Shown one piece after another: positions 1 to 8,231 of a stretch of DNA of 64,000 bases. The translations under genes were made by a program, and so were the position numbers. A model generated the notes under the pieces. The model did not search any database and was not told the DNA's origin. It worked only from the letters and a program-made list of their open reading frames with translations. The DNA comes from CAWDPQ01 sp049642465 (lineage in GTDB: Bacteria; Acidobacteriota; Vicinamibacteria; Vicinamibacterales; 2-12-FULL-66-21): contig JBAROV010000208.1 of the NCBI GenBank assembly GCA_049642465.1, positions 67,932-131,931 of the forward strand, written 5' to 3'. Within the stretch, counting starts at the first letter, position 1. The number at the start of each line of letters is the position of its first letter.

Positions 1-1
1 G

Positions 2-298
2 CGAGCGTCCGGGCGCATTGCACTGGTCACGTTCGTTTCCACCATACTCATCCTCGGTGCCTGCGTACCTCGTCCGCCCGCCGAGATCTCTCGTGAGCGC
101 GCCGTCGAGATCGCCCGCTCGAACGTCACGTTCCAGGTGACAAGCGTCGATGCGGTCAAAACGTCGGCCAATGGCCGGCCAATCTGGCGTGTGACCGTGC
201 GCGGCCGCCTACCGGGCCAACCGCCGCTGCTGTTTGAAACAAGTGTCTTCGAGGTTGACCGGCGCACAGGCAAAATCGTGGCTGTTGCGCGCACTTGA
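2..298 (+). CDS. Lipoprotein with PepSY-like C-terminal part (5' partial)
   Basis: The frame is open from the window edge to TGA at 296-298, giving 98 residues; no credible start codon is visible, so the gene begins upstream. A hydrophobic stretch ending in ILGAC followed by VPRPP is a lipobox, so the product should be a lipid-anchored exported protein. The rest (SRERAVEIARSN, then VFEVDRRTGKIVAV) resembles the helix plus beta-hairpin pattern of PepSY-type domains, where a conserved D-x-x-T-G-x-I/V closes the fold. That assignment is by pattern only. Function unknown. Confidence 0.6.
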   Translation, partial: RASGRIALVTFVSTILILGACVPRPPAEISRERAVEIARSNVTFQVTSVDAVKTSANGRPIWRVTVRGRLPGQPPLLFETSVFEVDRRTGKIVAVART

Positions 299-959
299 TC
301 CAGCAGATCTCGCGTCGCGCGCTGACGCCGATTCCGAACCGCATCCTGCAGCCGCGCGAGGCGCGTGTCGCAAACTTTCGGTGCGCCTGGTGGTTGCCGT
401 TTGAGGTTGGAGCGCCGTTCGTTCGTCCTGCCCTTCCACCCGAGGAATCCGCTCCGATCTCGAGCAGCGCCCTTCGCGGTGGCCAAGTACGGCACATCTG
501 CTGGCTCGCGAGGCCCACGAGCTCCAATCCTGCCGAGCCGACTCTTCCGGCCGCGCCGTGCTTCAGCACACGCTGGCTTCGGAAGCGAGTGACGCCGACG
601 CGAGTGTTTTTCAGCGACCGCCTGATCCGTCACGCGCTGCTTCGTCAAGCGCTCAGACTACTAACCGTGTGGACGCCCGAGGGCGATGCGGCGCCGCCGG
701 AACCGGTAGCACAGTTCTTCCAAGCAGTCGTCCTCGTCCTAGCCTGAACTCGTTCCTGGACCGAGTTGCGTCGAGCATTATCAACTTCAGAACACCAGCG
801 TGTCCTGCCTCCTCATGGGGCGTCCCGCCGACTTGCGCATCGGCCGGTTCCCAATCGGAGAGAGGCGAGATATCGACCGGCGTATTCACGCTGATCTGGA
901 AAGCCAGAGTCGTGCCGTCCAACTGCTCGTTTGAAATACCGGTGGAATTGACTGTGTGA
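299..959. other. No supportable gene (degenerate sequence)
   Basis: About 660 bases without a convincing gene. Open frames exist on both strands, but none has a recognisable family, a ribosome binding site or a neighbour that makes sense of it. Because the following 1.2 kb is a clearly decayed PadR/ADOP pair, this stretch may be older remains of the same locus. I could not align it to anything. Confidence 0.4.
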
Positions 960-1109
960 CACCGCGGAAGGTGCAAATCCTGCAACGCGAACGGGCGAAG
1001 AGGGACGCAAACAGTGCGACTCCTGCCGGTCGGAAGCAGCTGGAGTCCGCACGGGCCCGGCTACGACCATGTGAACCGTGCCATCCAGGCCGTCTTGAAG
1101 CTCGTCTAG
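960..1109 (+). pseudogene. Remnant of a PadR-family transcriptional regulator
   Basis: Only the C-terminal part is recognisable. One frame reads TPAGRKQLE (around 1014-1042), the conserved end of the PadR winged helix. After a frame change the text continues as YDHVNRAIQAVLKLV and a TAG at 1107-1109, the usual C-terminal helix of the PadR regulators that sit in front of ADOP permeases. The N-terminal DNA-binding half is missing or unreadable. The position directly before the ADOP remnant matches the normal gene order of this pair, which supports the call despite the shortness. Confidence 0.6.
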
Positions 1110-1179
1110 GGTAGTCGAAGTCGCAGGAGCCCACGCCCAACTGCCAGGCCCCAGCTTCCTGTACCCAACCGGGCCCCGG

Positions 1180-2205
1180 GACGAGTTTCGGCGACGAACT
1201 GCGCCTGCGCGAAGACACTCGCGAGATCTGGGGCCGGGCCTGGCTCGATCGTCTGCAACACGAGTTGACCTACAGTGCCCGGGTGCTCCGCAATACCCTG
1301 GCTTCACTCTCACGGCGATGCTGATTCTGGTTCTGGGCATCGGCGTCCCGTTGAGCGCGTTTCGTGTTGTGCTGACCGACCCTCGCTGAGGATTGGCGCG
1401 ATCCGGATTCGCTCGCGCATCTGACGCGCCGCGCGCTTGGCGCGCATACGACGAGCCTGACGTATCCCGAGCTGGCCTTCTATGCCGCCCACCGACGTCG
1501 TTCCGAAATGTCAGCGGCATATCGACGCGTAATCCGGCGGTCTTCAGCGAGGCCACCGCCGGCACCACGCCTGAGTCGATCCCCGAGTCAATTAATGTGA
1601 CGTTGCCACCTCCAATTGCTTCGCCGAATTCGGCATCGCTCCCGCGCTCGGTCGCGTGCTGACCACCGACGTGAACGTCCGGATACCGAGCCGGCGGTGG
1701 TCATCGGCGAGTTGTTCCGGCAGCGCCGGCTCGGAGGGATCCCACATTCATCGGTCGAACCTTCCGCCGCTCGCCAAGGATCCGCGACGAAGCCTGAATG
1801 CCGCCCGCCCGGCAGCCGTTACGTAGTCGAAAGGCAGCACGCTGCCCACCGACTGGAACTCGGCCTTCGATGTCTATGGACGCTTCTGGTCTGGAGTGTC
1901 CCCGCAAGCGTCGCAACACCTGACGCTCGCCCTTGCCGGCAAGCCGCGCGAGCGTTACCCCGACCGCGGCTGACCGCCCCGGGCCTGGTGCTTCGCTGCT
2001 CGTCGCGGCGTGCGCCAATCTCGGGACGCTCGTCCCGGCCTACGGGGGTGACGCGCGGGCGCGAGATCCGGGTCCGCATGGCGCTGGGTGCCGGCCGTCT
2101 GCGTGCCGTCCGCCAGCTGTTCAACGAATCGCTTCTGCTGGCGGCCCTCAGCGGTCTGGGCACGCCGCTCCTCTTGTACCGTCGTCCTCAAGGTGATTCA
2201 GCTGC
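1180..2205 (+). pseudogene. Remnant of an ADOP-type MacB/FtsX permease
   Basis: Pieces of one permease occur in order but in different frames, with stops between them. These are ELRLREDTREIWGRAWLDRL (near 1196), GFTLTAMLILVLGIG (near 1302), TSNCFAEFGIAPALGRVL (near 1608-1662), VVIGELFRQRRLGG (near 1698), LLVAACANLGTLV (near 2000) and REIRVRMALGAGRLRAVRQL followed by FNESLLLAALSGLG (2067-2162). These are the hallmark segments of the ABC-type permeases common in Acidobacteria: the N-terminal tail before TM1, the periplasmic MacB_PCD core, and the first FtsX block. The normal second half (about 400 residues) is absent. It is a dead, truncated gene. Confidence 0.82.
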
Positions 2206-2310
2206 ACAACAGTCAGCGTACTTTCGAGCAGCAGCGGCGGACGATGTCGATAAAGGTACCGGTGATGAGGATCCCCCGCGTGCCGGCAAAGAAGGCGGGT
2301 CTCTTCACCG

Positions 2311-3579
2311 CTACGCGAAGAACGGCACGCCCGGCGTGGCGTAGCGGCGCATGCCTTCCTCGTTGATCTCCACGCCAATGCCGGGCTTCTCCGAAAGGGT
2401 AATGAAGCCCTTCTGTACCTGCGGTCCGTCGTAGGTCACCATCTCTTTGTACATGGCATTCGTGTCGAAGTAGGTCTGCCACTCCAGGATCATGAAGTTG
2501 GGAACCGAGGCACACACATGGCAGGAAGCCATGGCGCCGAGGAACGATGCCACCATGTGCGGCGCGAACGGCACGTAATACAGGTTCGCCAGGTTGGCGA
2601 TCCGTTGCCCCTCTCCCAGACCACCGGCCTTTTGGAGGTCGGGCATCACGATGTCCACCGCGCCCGTCTCGAGCAGGCGCCGGAACCCGTGGGCGAGATA
2701 GACGTTCTCGCCCGCACAGATAGGTGTGCTGGTCTCATCGGCAATGAGCTTGTAGGCGTCGACGTTCTCCGCCGGAACGGGCTCTTCCAGCCACATCAGA
2801 TTCAGCGGTTCCATGCGCTTGGCCACCTGCTGCGCCGTCGGGAAGTCGTATCGGGCGTGCATGTCGGCGCAGATGTCGATATTGGGCCCTACGGCCTGCC
2901 GCGCCGCAGTCATCTGGTCCACCATGCGCTGCACTTCCGCCGGACTGGCCGTCCAGTTGAACTGGTCGTACTTGTTGGGGTCGTTCCCCTGATCCAGGTC
3001 GAACTTCACGGCGTTATACCCGTCCTTGACGGCTTTGGCGGCCGCGGCTGCGAACTGGTCCGGCGTGGGCAACCGTGTCTGATACAGCGCCGTGTCGAGG
3101 TACACGCGGATCCGGTCACGGAACTTCCCGCCGAGCAGCTGGTACACGGGTACGTTCAGCGCCTTGCCAGCCAGATCCCACAGCGCGGTTTCCACGGCCG
3201 ACAGCACCGCTATGTAGACGCCAGACTGAGCGCCCCCGAACACGCCGCCCTTTCGAATCTGCTCGAAGATGCGATGAACGTTGAGCGGGCTCTGATTGCG
3301 CAGCCGCTGGCCGAAGCTTTGGACCATCTGGTAGGTGCCTCCCACGGCATCGACCGCTTCTCCGCAACCCCAGATACCTTGATTGGTGTGGATCTTGACG
3401 AACAGACTCCCGCGGACGTAGCCGCACTTCAGATCGGTGATTCGCAGCGCGGACGGGCTGGAAGCTTGTTTGGCGTTATCGACGGCTTGTCCAAATGCGG
3501 CAAGCCCCGGCCGCGCGGCGGCCGCGCCCGCCAGCGCGCAGGTGGCCAGAAATGAGCGCCGACCGGTGGTCGTCTTCAT
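2311..3579 (-). CDS. Exported mandelate racemase/muconate lactonizing-type enolase-superfamily enzyme
   Basis: The 422-residue product belongs to the enolase superfamily (sugar-acid dehydratase or racemase type). A Tat-like signal (GRRSFLATCALAGAAAA) precedes the capping domain. The barrel shows YNAVKFDLDQG at the strand-2 base, and metal ligands in DMHARYDFP, WLEEPVPAEN and CAGENVY. A catalytic His lies in PFAPHMVAS. This pattern is closest to the D-galactonate/mannonate dehydratase and RspA-like group, but the substrate cannot be read from sequence. The ATG at 3579 is preferred over GTG at 3582 because GGAGG lies at 3584-3588, overlapping the stop of the upstream cupin gene, so translation is probably coupled. 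Confidence 0.88.
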   Translation of the reverse strand: MKTTTGRRSFLATCALAGAAAARPGLAAFGQAVDNAKQASSPSALRITDLKCGYVRGSLFVKIHTNQGIWGCGEAVDAVGGTYQMVQSFGQRLRNQSPLNVHRIFEQIRKGGVFGGAQSGVYIAVLSAVETALWDLAGKALNVPVYQLLGGKFRDRIRVYLDTALYQTRLPTPDQFAAAAAKAVKDGYNAVKFDLDQGNDPNKYDQFNWTASPAEVQRMVDQMTAARQAVGPNIDICADMHARYDFPTAQQVAKRMEPLNLMWLEEPVPAENVDAYKLIADETSTPICAGENVYLAHGFRRLLETGAVDIVMPDLQKAGGLGEGQRIANLANLYYVPFAPHMVASFLGAMASCHVCASVPNFMILEWQTYFDTNAMYKEMVTYDGPQVQKGFITLSEKPGIGVEINEEGMRRYATPGVPFFA

Positions 3580-3587
3580 CACGCCTC

Positions 3588-4196
3588 CTATTTGATCTCG
3601 AAGACGAACGCGCGCCCCCCGTCCCCCGGGGCGGGACCCGCGTGAACAGTTCCAGCCGGCACGAACACTGCCTTCGGCGTCGACGCGTCGAAGATCAACT
3701 CGACGGCGTCGCCGACGTGGCGGTGCGTCGGGACCGACGAACCAGGCGCTAACGCCCAGGCGACGGCTCGGTTGTTCTCGAAGGCGGGCGCTCCGGCGAC
3801 CTGGCGCAAACCATCGGTCGCCTCCACTGCCACACCGCGAGGACCGGCGTTCTTAAGTTCGATCAGGATTGCCCGCATTGGCGGGTCACTGGTTCCCTCT
3901 TCCACGTGGGTGACACCGGCCCGGTTCGTCTGAAACACCCATGCCTTCGTCTTCACGAGTCTCCCGGGCCCGCTCTCCTGCGTGATGATTCGATCGCCTT
4001 CGGCGTAGGAGACCCCGACCAGGTCGTACCGGTGGGTGTGCAGCGGGTACTGCTGCTTGAGCCACGACACGTTCCACACAACGACGACTTCGTTTTCAAG
4101 GAGCTTGATCGTGCCGGGTCTCGGAAACGGCGGCGGCAACTGAGCGGCTTGGCCCGCGACGACAGACAGCAGCAAGAGCACAACCGGCCACGCCAT
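3588..4196 (-). CDS. Secreted cupin-like protein
   Basis: 202 residues with an N-terminal signal peptide (MAWPVVLLLLSVVAGQAAQ). Two cupin-like halves are suggested: LHTHRYDLVGVSYAEG near residues 52-67, and PTHRHVGDAVELIFDA with VFVPAGTVHAG near the C-terminus. Each has the His-x-His and G-x-x-H type features that bind a metal in cupins. A strong Shine-Dalgarno (GGAGGG) lies four bases before the ATG. It is the first gene of a two-gene minus operon with the enolase-superfamily enzyme. Enzymatic role unknown; a sugar-derivative isomerase or a binding protein are both possible. Confidence 0.72.
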   Translation of the reverse strand: MAWPVVLLLLSVVAGQAAQLPPPFPRPGTIKLLENEVVVVWNVSWLKQQYPLHTHRYDLVGVSYAEGDRIITQESGPGRLVKTKAWVFQTNRAGVTHVEEGTSDPPMRAILIELKNAGPRGVAVEATDGLRQVAGAPAFENNRAVAWALAPGSSVPTHRHVGDAVELIFDASTPKAVFVPAGTVHAGPAPGDGGRAFVFEIK

Positions 4197-4357
4197 CTAT
4201 CCCTCCTTTGCTGCGCTACTATACCGCGACGAATGTGCTGCGCGGCTGCGTGACCCGGTGAGGGTTCCCCGAAAGAGCACGCTACGTGGCGGCAGCGTCG
4301 TCGACACCGCGTCCCTCGCGGCTCACTATTCAAGGAAATGCCTGAAGGAGCCAAGCC
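4197..4357. promoter_or_regulatory. Divergent intergenic region between cupin and RraA-like genes
   Basis: The 161 bases separate two divergent transcription units with related functions and must carry both promoters. GCTACTATACCGC near 4214 contains a TACTAT/TATACC-like -10 candidate, but no clear -35 partner was found. An operator could not be identified by eye. Confidence 0.35.
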
Positions 4358-5113
4358 ATGCGCATCCGCCGTTCATCTCGTTCGTTCGTAATGGGGCTGC
4401 CGCTCGTCGGCGCCGCCGCGTTCGTCGCAGTCGGCGCGGGGCAAAACCCGGCGGCTCCAGGCGACCCGCTGATTGCCGGGTTCAAGAGCACATACGCGGC
4501 ATCGGTGTCGGACGCGGTCGAGCTCGTGACCAGCAAGAACGGCACAATGCGATACGACATGAAGCTCATGACCGGATCGAATCTCGTAGGCCGCGCAGTG
4601 ACCGCGCTCGCGAGGCCCGCGCCCGCGGCGCAGGCTACACCGGCGCTGTCCGTCAAGCACTCGGTGGAAATGATCGACGAAGCGAAGCCAGGAGAAGTGG
4701 GCGTCATCGTCATGGAAGGCACGCTGGACATCGCCGCGATGGGCAATCTCATGGCTACGGCCGCCGTCGAACGCGGCATGGCCGGGATGGTGCTCGACGG
4801 CGCGATTCGAGATCTCTGGGACGTGCGCCGCATGGGCTTGACCGTATACGCCCGGTCCAAGTCGCCGCGCACAGCTGTCGGGCACTACGCCACGGTGGCC
4901 AAGAACGTGCCGGTCGACTGCGGCGGTGTCACCGTCCGTCCGGGCGACATCATCGTCGCCGACGAGGACGGTGTGGTGGTGGTGCCGCAGCAACACGCCG
5001 CTGAGGTCCTCAAGCAGGCCCAGGCCATCGACGACCGCGAGCGCGGAATGTATCCGTTCATACGCCAGTTCAAATCGCTGCAGCAGGCCATCGCAAAGTT
5101 CAATCGCATCTGA
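4358..5113 (+). CDS. RraA-like / HMG-CHA aldolase-family protein with signal peptide
   Basis: 251 residues. The first ~35 (MRIRRSSRSFVMGLPLVGAA and onward) look like an export signal, which is unusual for this normally cytoplasmic family. The rest is an RraA-type fold. GMAGMVLDGAIRDLWDVRRM is the conserved G-x-x-G-x-V-x-D-G-x-x-R-D segment that binds substrate and Mg in 4-hydroxy-4-methyl-2-oxoglutarate aldolases, followed by VRPGDIIVADEDGVVVVP. GGAG precedes the ATG. It is divergent from the exported enolase-superfamily enzyme, so a joint extracytoplasmic sugar-acid pathway is plausible. The activity itself is inferred. Confidence 0.8.
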   Translation: MRIRRSSRSFVMGLPLVGAAAFVAVGAGQNPAAPGDPLIAGFKSTYAASVSDAVELVTSKNGTMRYDMKLMTGSNLVGRAVTALARPAPAAQATPALSVKHSVEMIDEAKPGEVGVIVMEGTLDIAAMGNLMATAAVERGMAGMVLDGAIRDLWDVRRMGLTVYARSKSPRTAVGHYATVAKNVPVDCGGVTVRPGDIIVADEDGVVVVPQQHAAEVLKQAQAIDDRERGMYPFIRQFKSLQQAIAKFNRI

Positions 5114-5189
5114 TTCGGCGTGTGCTGCACGTGTCAATGCGGGAGGCGCCAATGATTTTCTACGGATCCCGCTCGAACGGTTCTTCGCC

Positions 5190-5606
5190 TCAGCGCTCGG
5201 CTTCACCAGCAGAACTGGTCACAGAAGGGGGCGGGAGCGGATCCGCGGGATCGGGCCAGTACACTCGCGATAAATAATGCAGCGCGATACCCGCGCCCCA
5301 GCGATTGGGGGTTGTCCAGACCCCCACCACCGCCAACACAACCATCATCGTCAGGCCCACTACACGATGCGAACGCACCACTCCGAAATAGATCAAGACG
5401 ATCATCGCCCCGATTGGCAGCCGGTCGCCGAAGATGACGAAGGCCCACGTATCACCGGGATTACGCACGAAAACCAAGCCGCAGACTGAACAGCGTTCAC
5501 GATAGGACCACCCGGAAAACAGTCGCCCTTCGCCGCAGTGCGGACAGCGCTTGCGCAGTCCACGCCGAAGCGCCGTGCCGATGGATTTCGAGCGGGAAGC
5601 CCTCAT
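5190..5606 (-). CDS. DUF983 family membrane protein
   Basis: 138 residues. RKRCPHCGEGRLF followed by CSVCGLVFV forms a four-cysteine zinc-ribbon-like knuckle. Two hydrophobic segments follow (LPIGAMIVLIYFGVV and VVGLTMMVVLAVVGVW). This is the standard layout and length of DUF983 proteins, small inner-membrane proteins of unknown role. The start is the first ATG; no strong ribosome binding site is visible. Confidence 0.8.
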   Translation of the reverse strand: MRASRSKSIGTALRRGLRKRCPHCGEGRLFSGWSYRERCSVCGLVFVRNPGDTWAFVIFGDRLPIGAMIVLIYFGVVRSHRVVGLTMMVVLAVVGVWTTPNRWGAGIALHYLSRVYWPDPADPLPPPSVTSSAGEAER

Positions 5607-5987
5607 ACACCAACGTCTGCGCGGGTGTCGAACAGAGCTTTATACTCGACCATCCCGACTCGAACGCATGGACCGTGTGGAGACATTTTGGATACGCGGA
5701 TGGAATGCCTTGACGAGACTGCGGGAAATCGGCCGTGAGAAGAGCGTTGGCTTGCCACCCGAAGCTCGCGCAATTCTTTGAGACAGCCCACCTTCGCACG
5801 TTGCCCTACTGTGGGCTCCCTTCGCCTGACGCGACTAATCGCGTTCGATCCCGTAGCCCGCTCCACCCTGATCGCCGCTACCGCCGCGCGGACCGGCATG
5901 TCGAGCCACGACTGGGAATCGGTAAACCCTGCGGCGTTTGTCGGGGCCGTTCGACTCCTGACGCGAGCGAAGGACGCATAGTGAGTC
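5607..5987. other. Intergenic, no gene recognised
   Basis: About 380 bases between two minus-strand genes. Short open frames on both strands show no family resemblance, and none has a good ribosome binding site. The promoter of the DUF983 gene should lie near 5620-5680; AGTATAAAG on the minus strand near 5640 is a possible -10. Confidence 0.35.
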
Positions 5988-6875
5988 TCATCGAAGTTGA
6001 CGCACGTGAATTCTCAATGACAACGCTCGCGAGGCGAAAGCTGAGGAATCGGCTACCTGCGGCAACTGGACGGACACAACTTCCTTCGGCGTGATTCTGA
6101 TCGTCGCGGTTGTCTCCCGAGGGAAGGGCCTGCCGGGAGGCTGGTTCGGATCGACGATCCGACTGCGCGTCACGATCTTCACGTCGCTCGTGCGATCGCC
6201 CGGACCCACCGTGACCTCGCCGAAGATGTCGAGCACCATCGCCCCCACTGTAATCGAGTCGAAATAGAAAGGAATCGGCCGGTGATACAGACCGCGCAGC
6301 GACAGCGGCTGGCTCCGCTCGGCACCGTCTCCGAGCTTCTCGACAAGCCAGAGATCCAGCGCAATGAGTCGACGATCGTAGTCCGGATCGGGGTACCGGA
6401 CCGCGGTTACGCGGAGCGACGCCCCGATCGTTTGAGGTCGGCTCGGGCAGGGGCGATGCACGAAGTCGAGAGGGATCGATTCTCCGGGACGGAGCGTCAG
6501 CTCCGTGTCGCTTCTTAGCTGAGTGGAGGCTTTGCCCTCATCTCGCGTGCGTGCCCAAGCCAGGCGAAACGTCACCGCGTCATCAACCACACGGACAGGC
6601 GTGATATCGACGGCCCATCCGAGGTCGGCGTCTGGCTCTACGACGCGGGACACGGCCCAGGTGCAGCGATTCGGCCGCAGCGAAAAGCCGTGCCGCACCG
6701 TCTTTCCTGGCTCGTTGGGACTGGCACCACCGCCTACTTGCAGTTCCTCGCCGCCTGGCGAGGAAATCGTCGCGCCCTGCACGGTGATGGAAAGCCGCTC
6801 AACGCCATCCGTCTGCGCGCGAGCCGTCGCGGCGAAGACGAGCGTGATGACGGCCGAGGCGATGAGCGTCCTCAT
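5988..6875 (-). CDS. Secreted protein of unknown function, downstream of sigma/anti-sigma pair
   Basis: 295 residues starting MRTLIASAVITLVFAATARAQ, a clear signal peptide with an A-x-A cleavage site. The mature part is beta-rich by composition, without transmembrane segments or known motifs. The ATG at 6875 overlaps the stop of the upstream membrane anti-sigma-like gene in an ATGA, so it is co-translated with it. A longer open frame upstream is only read-through of that gene. It is probably the envelope output or sensor partner of the sigma module. Confidence 0.75.
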   Translation of the reverse strand: MRTLIASAVITLVFAATARAQTDGVERLSITVQGATISSPGGEELQVGGGASPNEPGKTVRHGFSLRPNRCTWAVSRVVEPDADLGWAVDITPVRVVDDAVTFRLAWARTRDEGKASTQLRSDTELTLRPGESIPLDFVHRPCPSRPQTIGASLRVTAVRYPDPDYDRRLIALDLWLVEKLGDGAERSQPLSLRGLYHRPIPFYFDSITVGAMVLDIFGEVTVGPGDRTSDVKIVTRSRIVDPNQPPGRPFPRETTATIRITPKEVVSVQLPQVADSSAFASRALSLRIHVRQLR

Positions 6876-7222
6876 CTCGCACCGCCCACTTCCCGCCAGG
6901 CACCTTCGGATTGCACGACGCGCGTCGCTGCGGGCGGTCGCGGCGAATCGTCTGTCGACTGCCGCTGGCCAAGCTGATACCCGCCCAGGAGCGCGACGAC
7001 CACGGCCGCGGCCGCTACCCAATGTAGCGGTTCCTTCGGCTGCCGTGCTGGTGCGGGTGCGACGGCGCTGGCTGACTCTTCCAACTGCGTCACGTGACGC
7101 AGCAGGACGAAGTCAATCAGCACGTCTCGGCCCGCAGGATCGGCGAGCGCATCGGCCAACGCCTGCGGCTCGAACGGCTCGTTGTCGAGAAACGCGGAAA
7201 TTACTTCATGGTTGGTGTTCAT
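6872..7222 (-). CDS. Anti-sigma-factor-like single-pass membrane protein
   Basis: 116 residues: about 65 cytoplasmic residues beginning MNTNHEVISAFLDNEPFEP, one transmembrane helix (VAAAAVVVALLGGYQLG), and a short outer tail. The EVISAFLDNE start resembles the N-terminus of RseA-like anti-sigma factors, and no zinc-binding HxxxCxxC is present. The start overlaps the stop of the sigma factor reading frame by 4 nt and its own stop overlaps the next gene. Anti-sigma activity is inferred from this context. Confidence 0.7.
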   Translation of the reverse strand: MNTNHEVISAFLDNEPFEPQALADALADPAGRDVLIDFVLLRHVTQLEESASAVAPAPARQPKEPLHWVAAAAVVVALLGGYQLGQRQSTDDSPRPPAATRVVQSEGAWREVGGAR

Positions 7223-7742
7223 GGTGTCACTCGTGGCGGTCTACCGATGGGTCGAATCTGACTTGTGCGCAGCGGGCCGAGCGACGCCGCGAGGATCTCT
7301 CGCAGTTGCAGTCGGGCGCGATGGATTCGATTGCGAACGGCATCCGGGGTCAACTCGCACGCGTTCGCGATGTCGTCATAGCTCAGCCCGCTCATCTCGC
7401 GCATCAGGAACACGTCGCGGTCCAGTTCTTGTAGCATCGAGAGCGCCTGGTTGAGTGCCATAGTGGTTTCCTGCGATGCGCTTCTCGCCTCGGCTACTAT
7501 TTCAAGCACCTCTTCGGCCTCCGGTTTTGCCGCCGGTGATGGTCCAGCACGACGTTACGCGCGATCCGAAACAACCATCCCGCCAGCTGATTCTCGGACG
7601 CCACAGGGATGGCAACCCGGCTGACCCGCATAAACACCTCCTGTGTCAAATCCCTGGCGAGTTCGGTTTCGCCGGAGGCACGGCCAAGATACCGGCGGAG
7701 CCGTTCCTGATAGAGGGCGAAGAGCGTCTCGGCGTCGGTCAT
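7219..7742 (-). pseudogene. ECF RNA polymerase sigma factor interrupted by a -1 frameshift
   Basis: Two adjoining open frames make one ECF sigma factor. The 5' frame (7742 down to 7497) encodes region 2: LARDLTQEVFMRVSRVA and AGWLFRIARNVVLDHHRRQN. The 3' frame (down to 7219) encodes region 4: LDRDVFLMREMSGLSYDDIA and TPDAVRNRIHRARLQLREIL. In frame A the text runs QNRRPKRCLK and stops. Moving one base back near 7518-7526 gives EAEEVLEIVAEARSASQETT and continues into region 4. A one-base loss, an assembly error or programmed frameshifting would all fit. The intact anti-sigma gene downstream argues that the damage is recent or not real. Confidence 0.8.
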
Positions 7743-8000
7743 GGATTCACGGTCAGCTACTCTCAGGAACGCCTGGCAGGCCTAATCCTCTTAAAGTCTC
7801 TCGGCGAAGAGGTAATTGGAGCAAAACGAGCCGTGGACCCGGATCCAGCTGACAAGGCGACGCGCCTAGTTGCCGAAACCAGCACGCCGGAGCGAGCGGA
7901 ACGGAGCGACCCGGCGAAGCGGGAGCGAGTGAAGCGAGCCTGAGCGAGGCGCCGGAGGGGACCGCGGCGAAACCGCGGCGCCGAGCGCCAGGGTTAAATA
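7743..8000. other. GC-rich intergenic with short palindrome
   Basis: 258 bases between the sigma gene start and tRNA-Gly. The part nearest the tRNA is built of GAGCGAGCGGAACGGAGCGA-like words and a CCGCGG-CGAAA-CCGCGG hairpin (7962-7978) without a T-run. No coding signal is seen. Similar wording (GAGCGAGGCGCCGG) recurs at the right end of the window, so this is probably a dispersed repeat. Confidence 0.4.
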
Positions 8001-8070
8001 GCGGGCTACGGGGATCGAACCCGTCTAACTGGCTTGGGAAGCCAGGGCATTACCACTATGCTAAGCCCGC
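8001..8070 (-). tRNA. tRNA-Gly (anticodon CCC)
   Basis: On the minus strand the acceptor arms GCGGGCT and AGCCCGC pair perfectly over 7 bp. The D stem is GCAT/ATGC. The anticodon stem CTGGC/GCCAG encloses the loop TTCCCAA, giving anticodon CCC. The T stem ACGGG/CCCGT encloses TTCGATC. CCA is not encoded. It is a complete 70-nt cloverleaf and would decode GGG. Confidence 0.96.
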
Positions 8071-8231
8071 ACTCTACGGAATTGAACGCTTCGAACATTA
8101 TATCCGCAAGAGATCGCCCTCCCGAGCCGCAAGCCGATCGTAGAGGAGTGGACATTACCAGATGACCTCTGGGTGATTTCGCTTCTCCGCCTCCGCCCTT
8201 ACTCTGACTCTCAGGTCTGTGGAGGAGGAGG

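Noticed and set aside
653..985. 110-residue minus-strand frame upstream of the PadR remnant
   Set aside because: It has a plausible-looking segment (LAFQISVNTPVDISPLSDWE) but no recognisable family, weak start and repeated stops around it; could not be supported as a gene.
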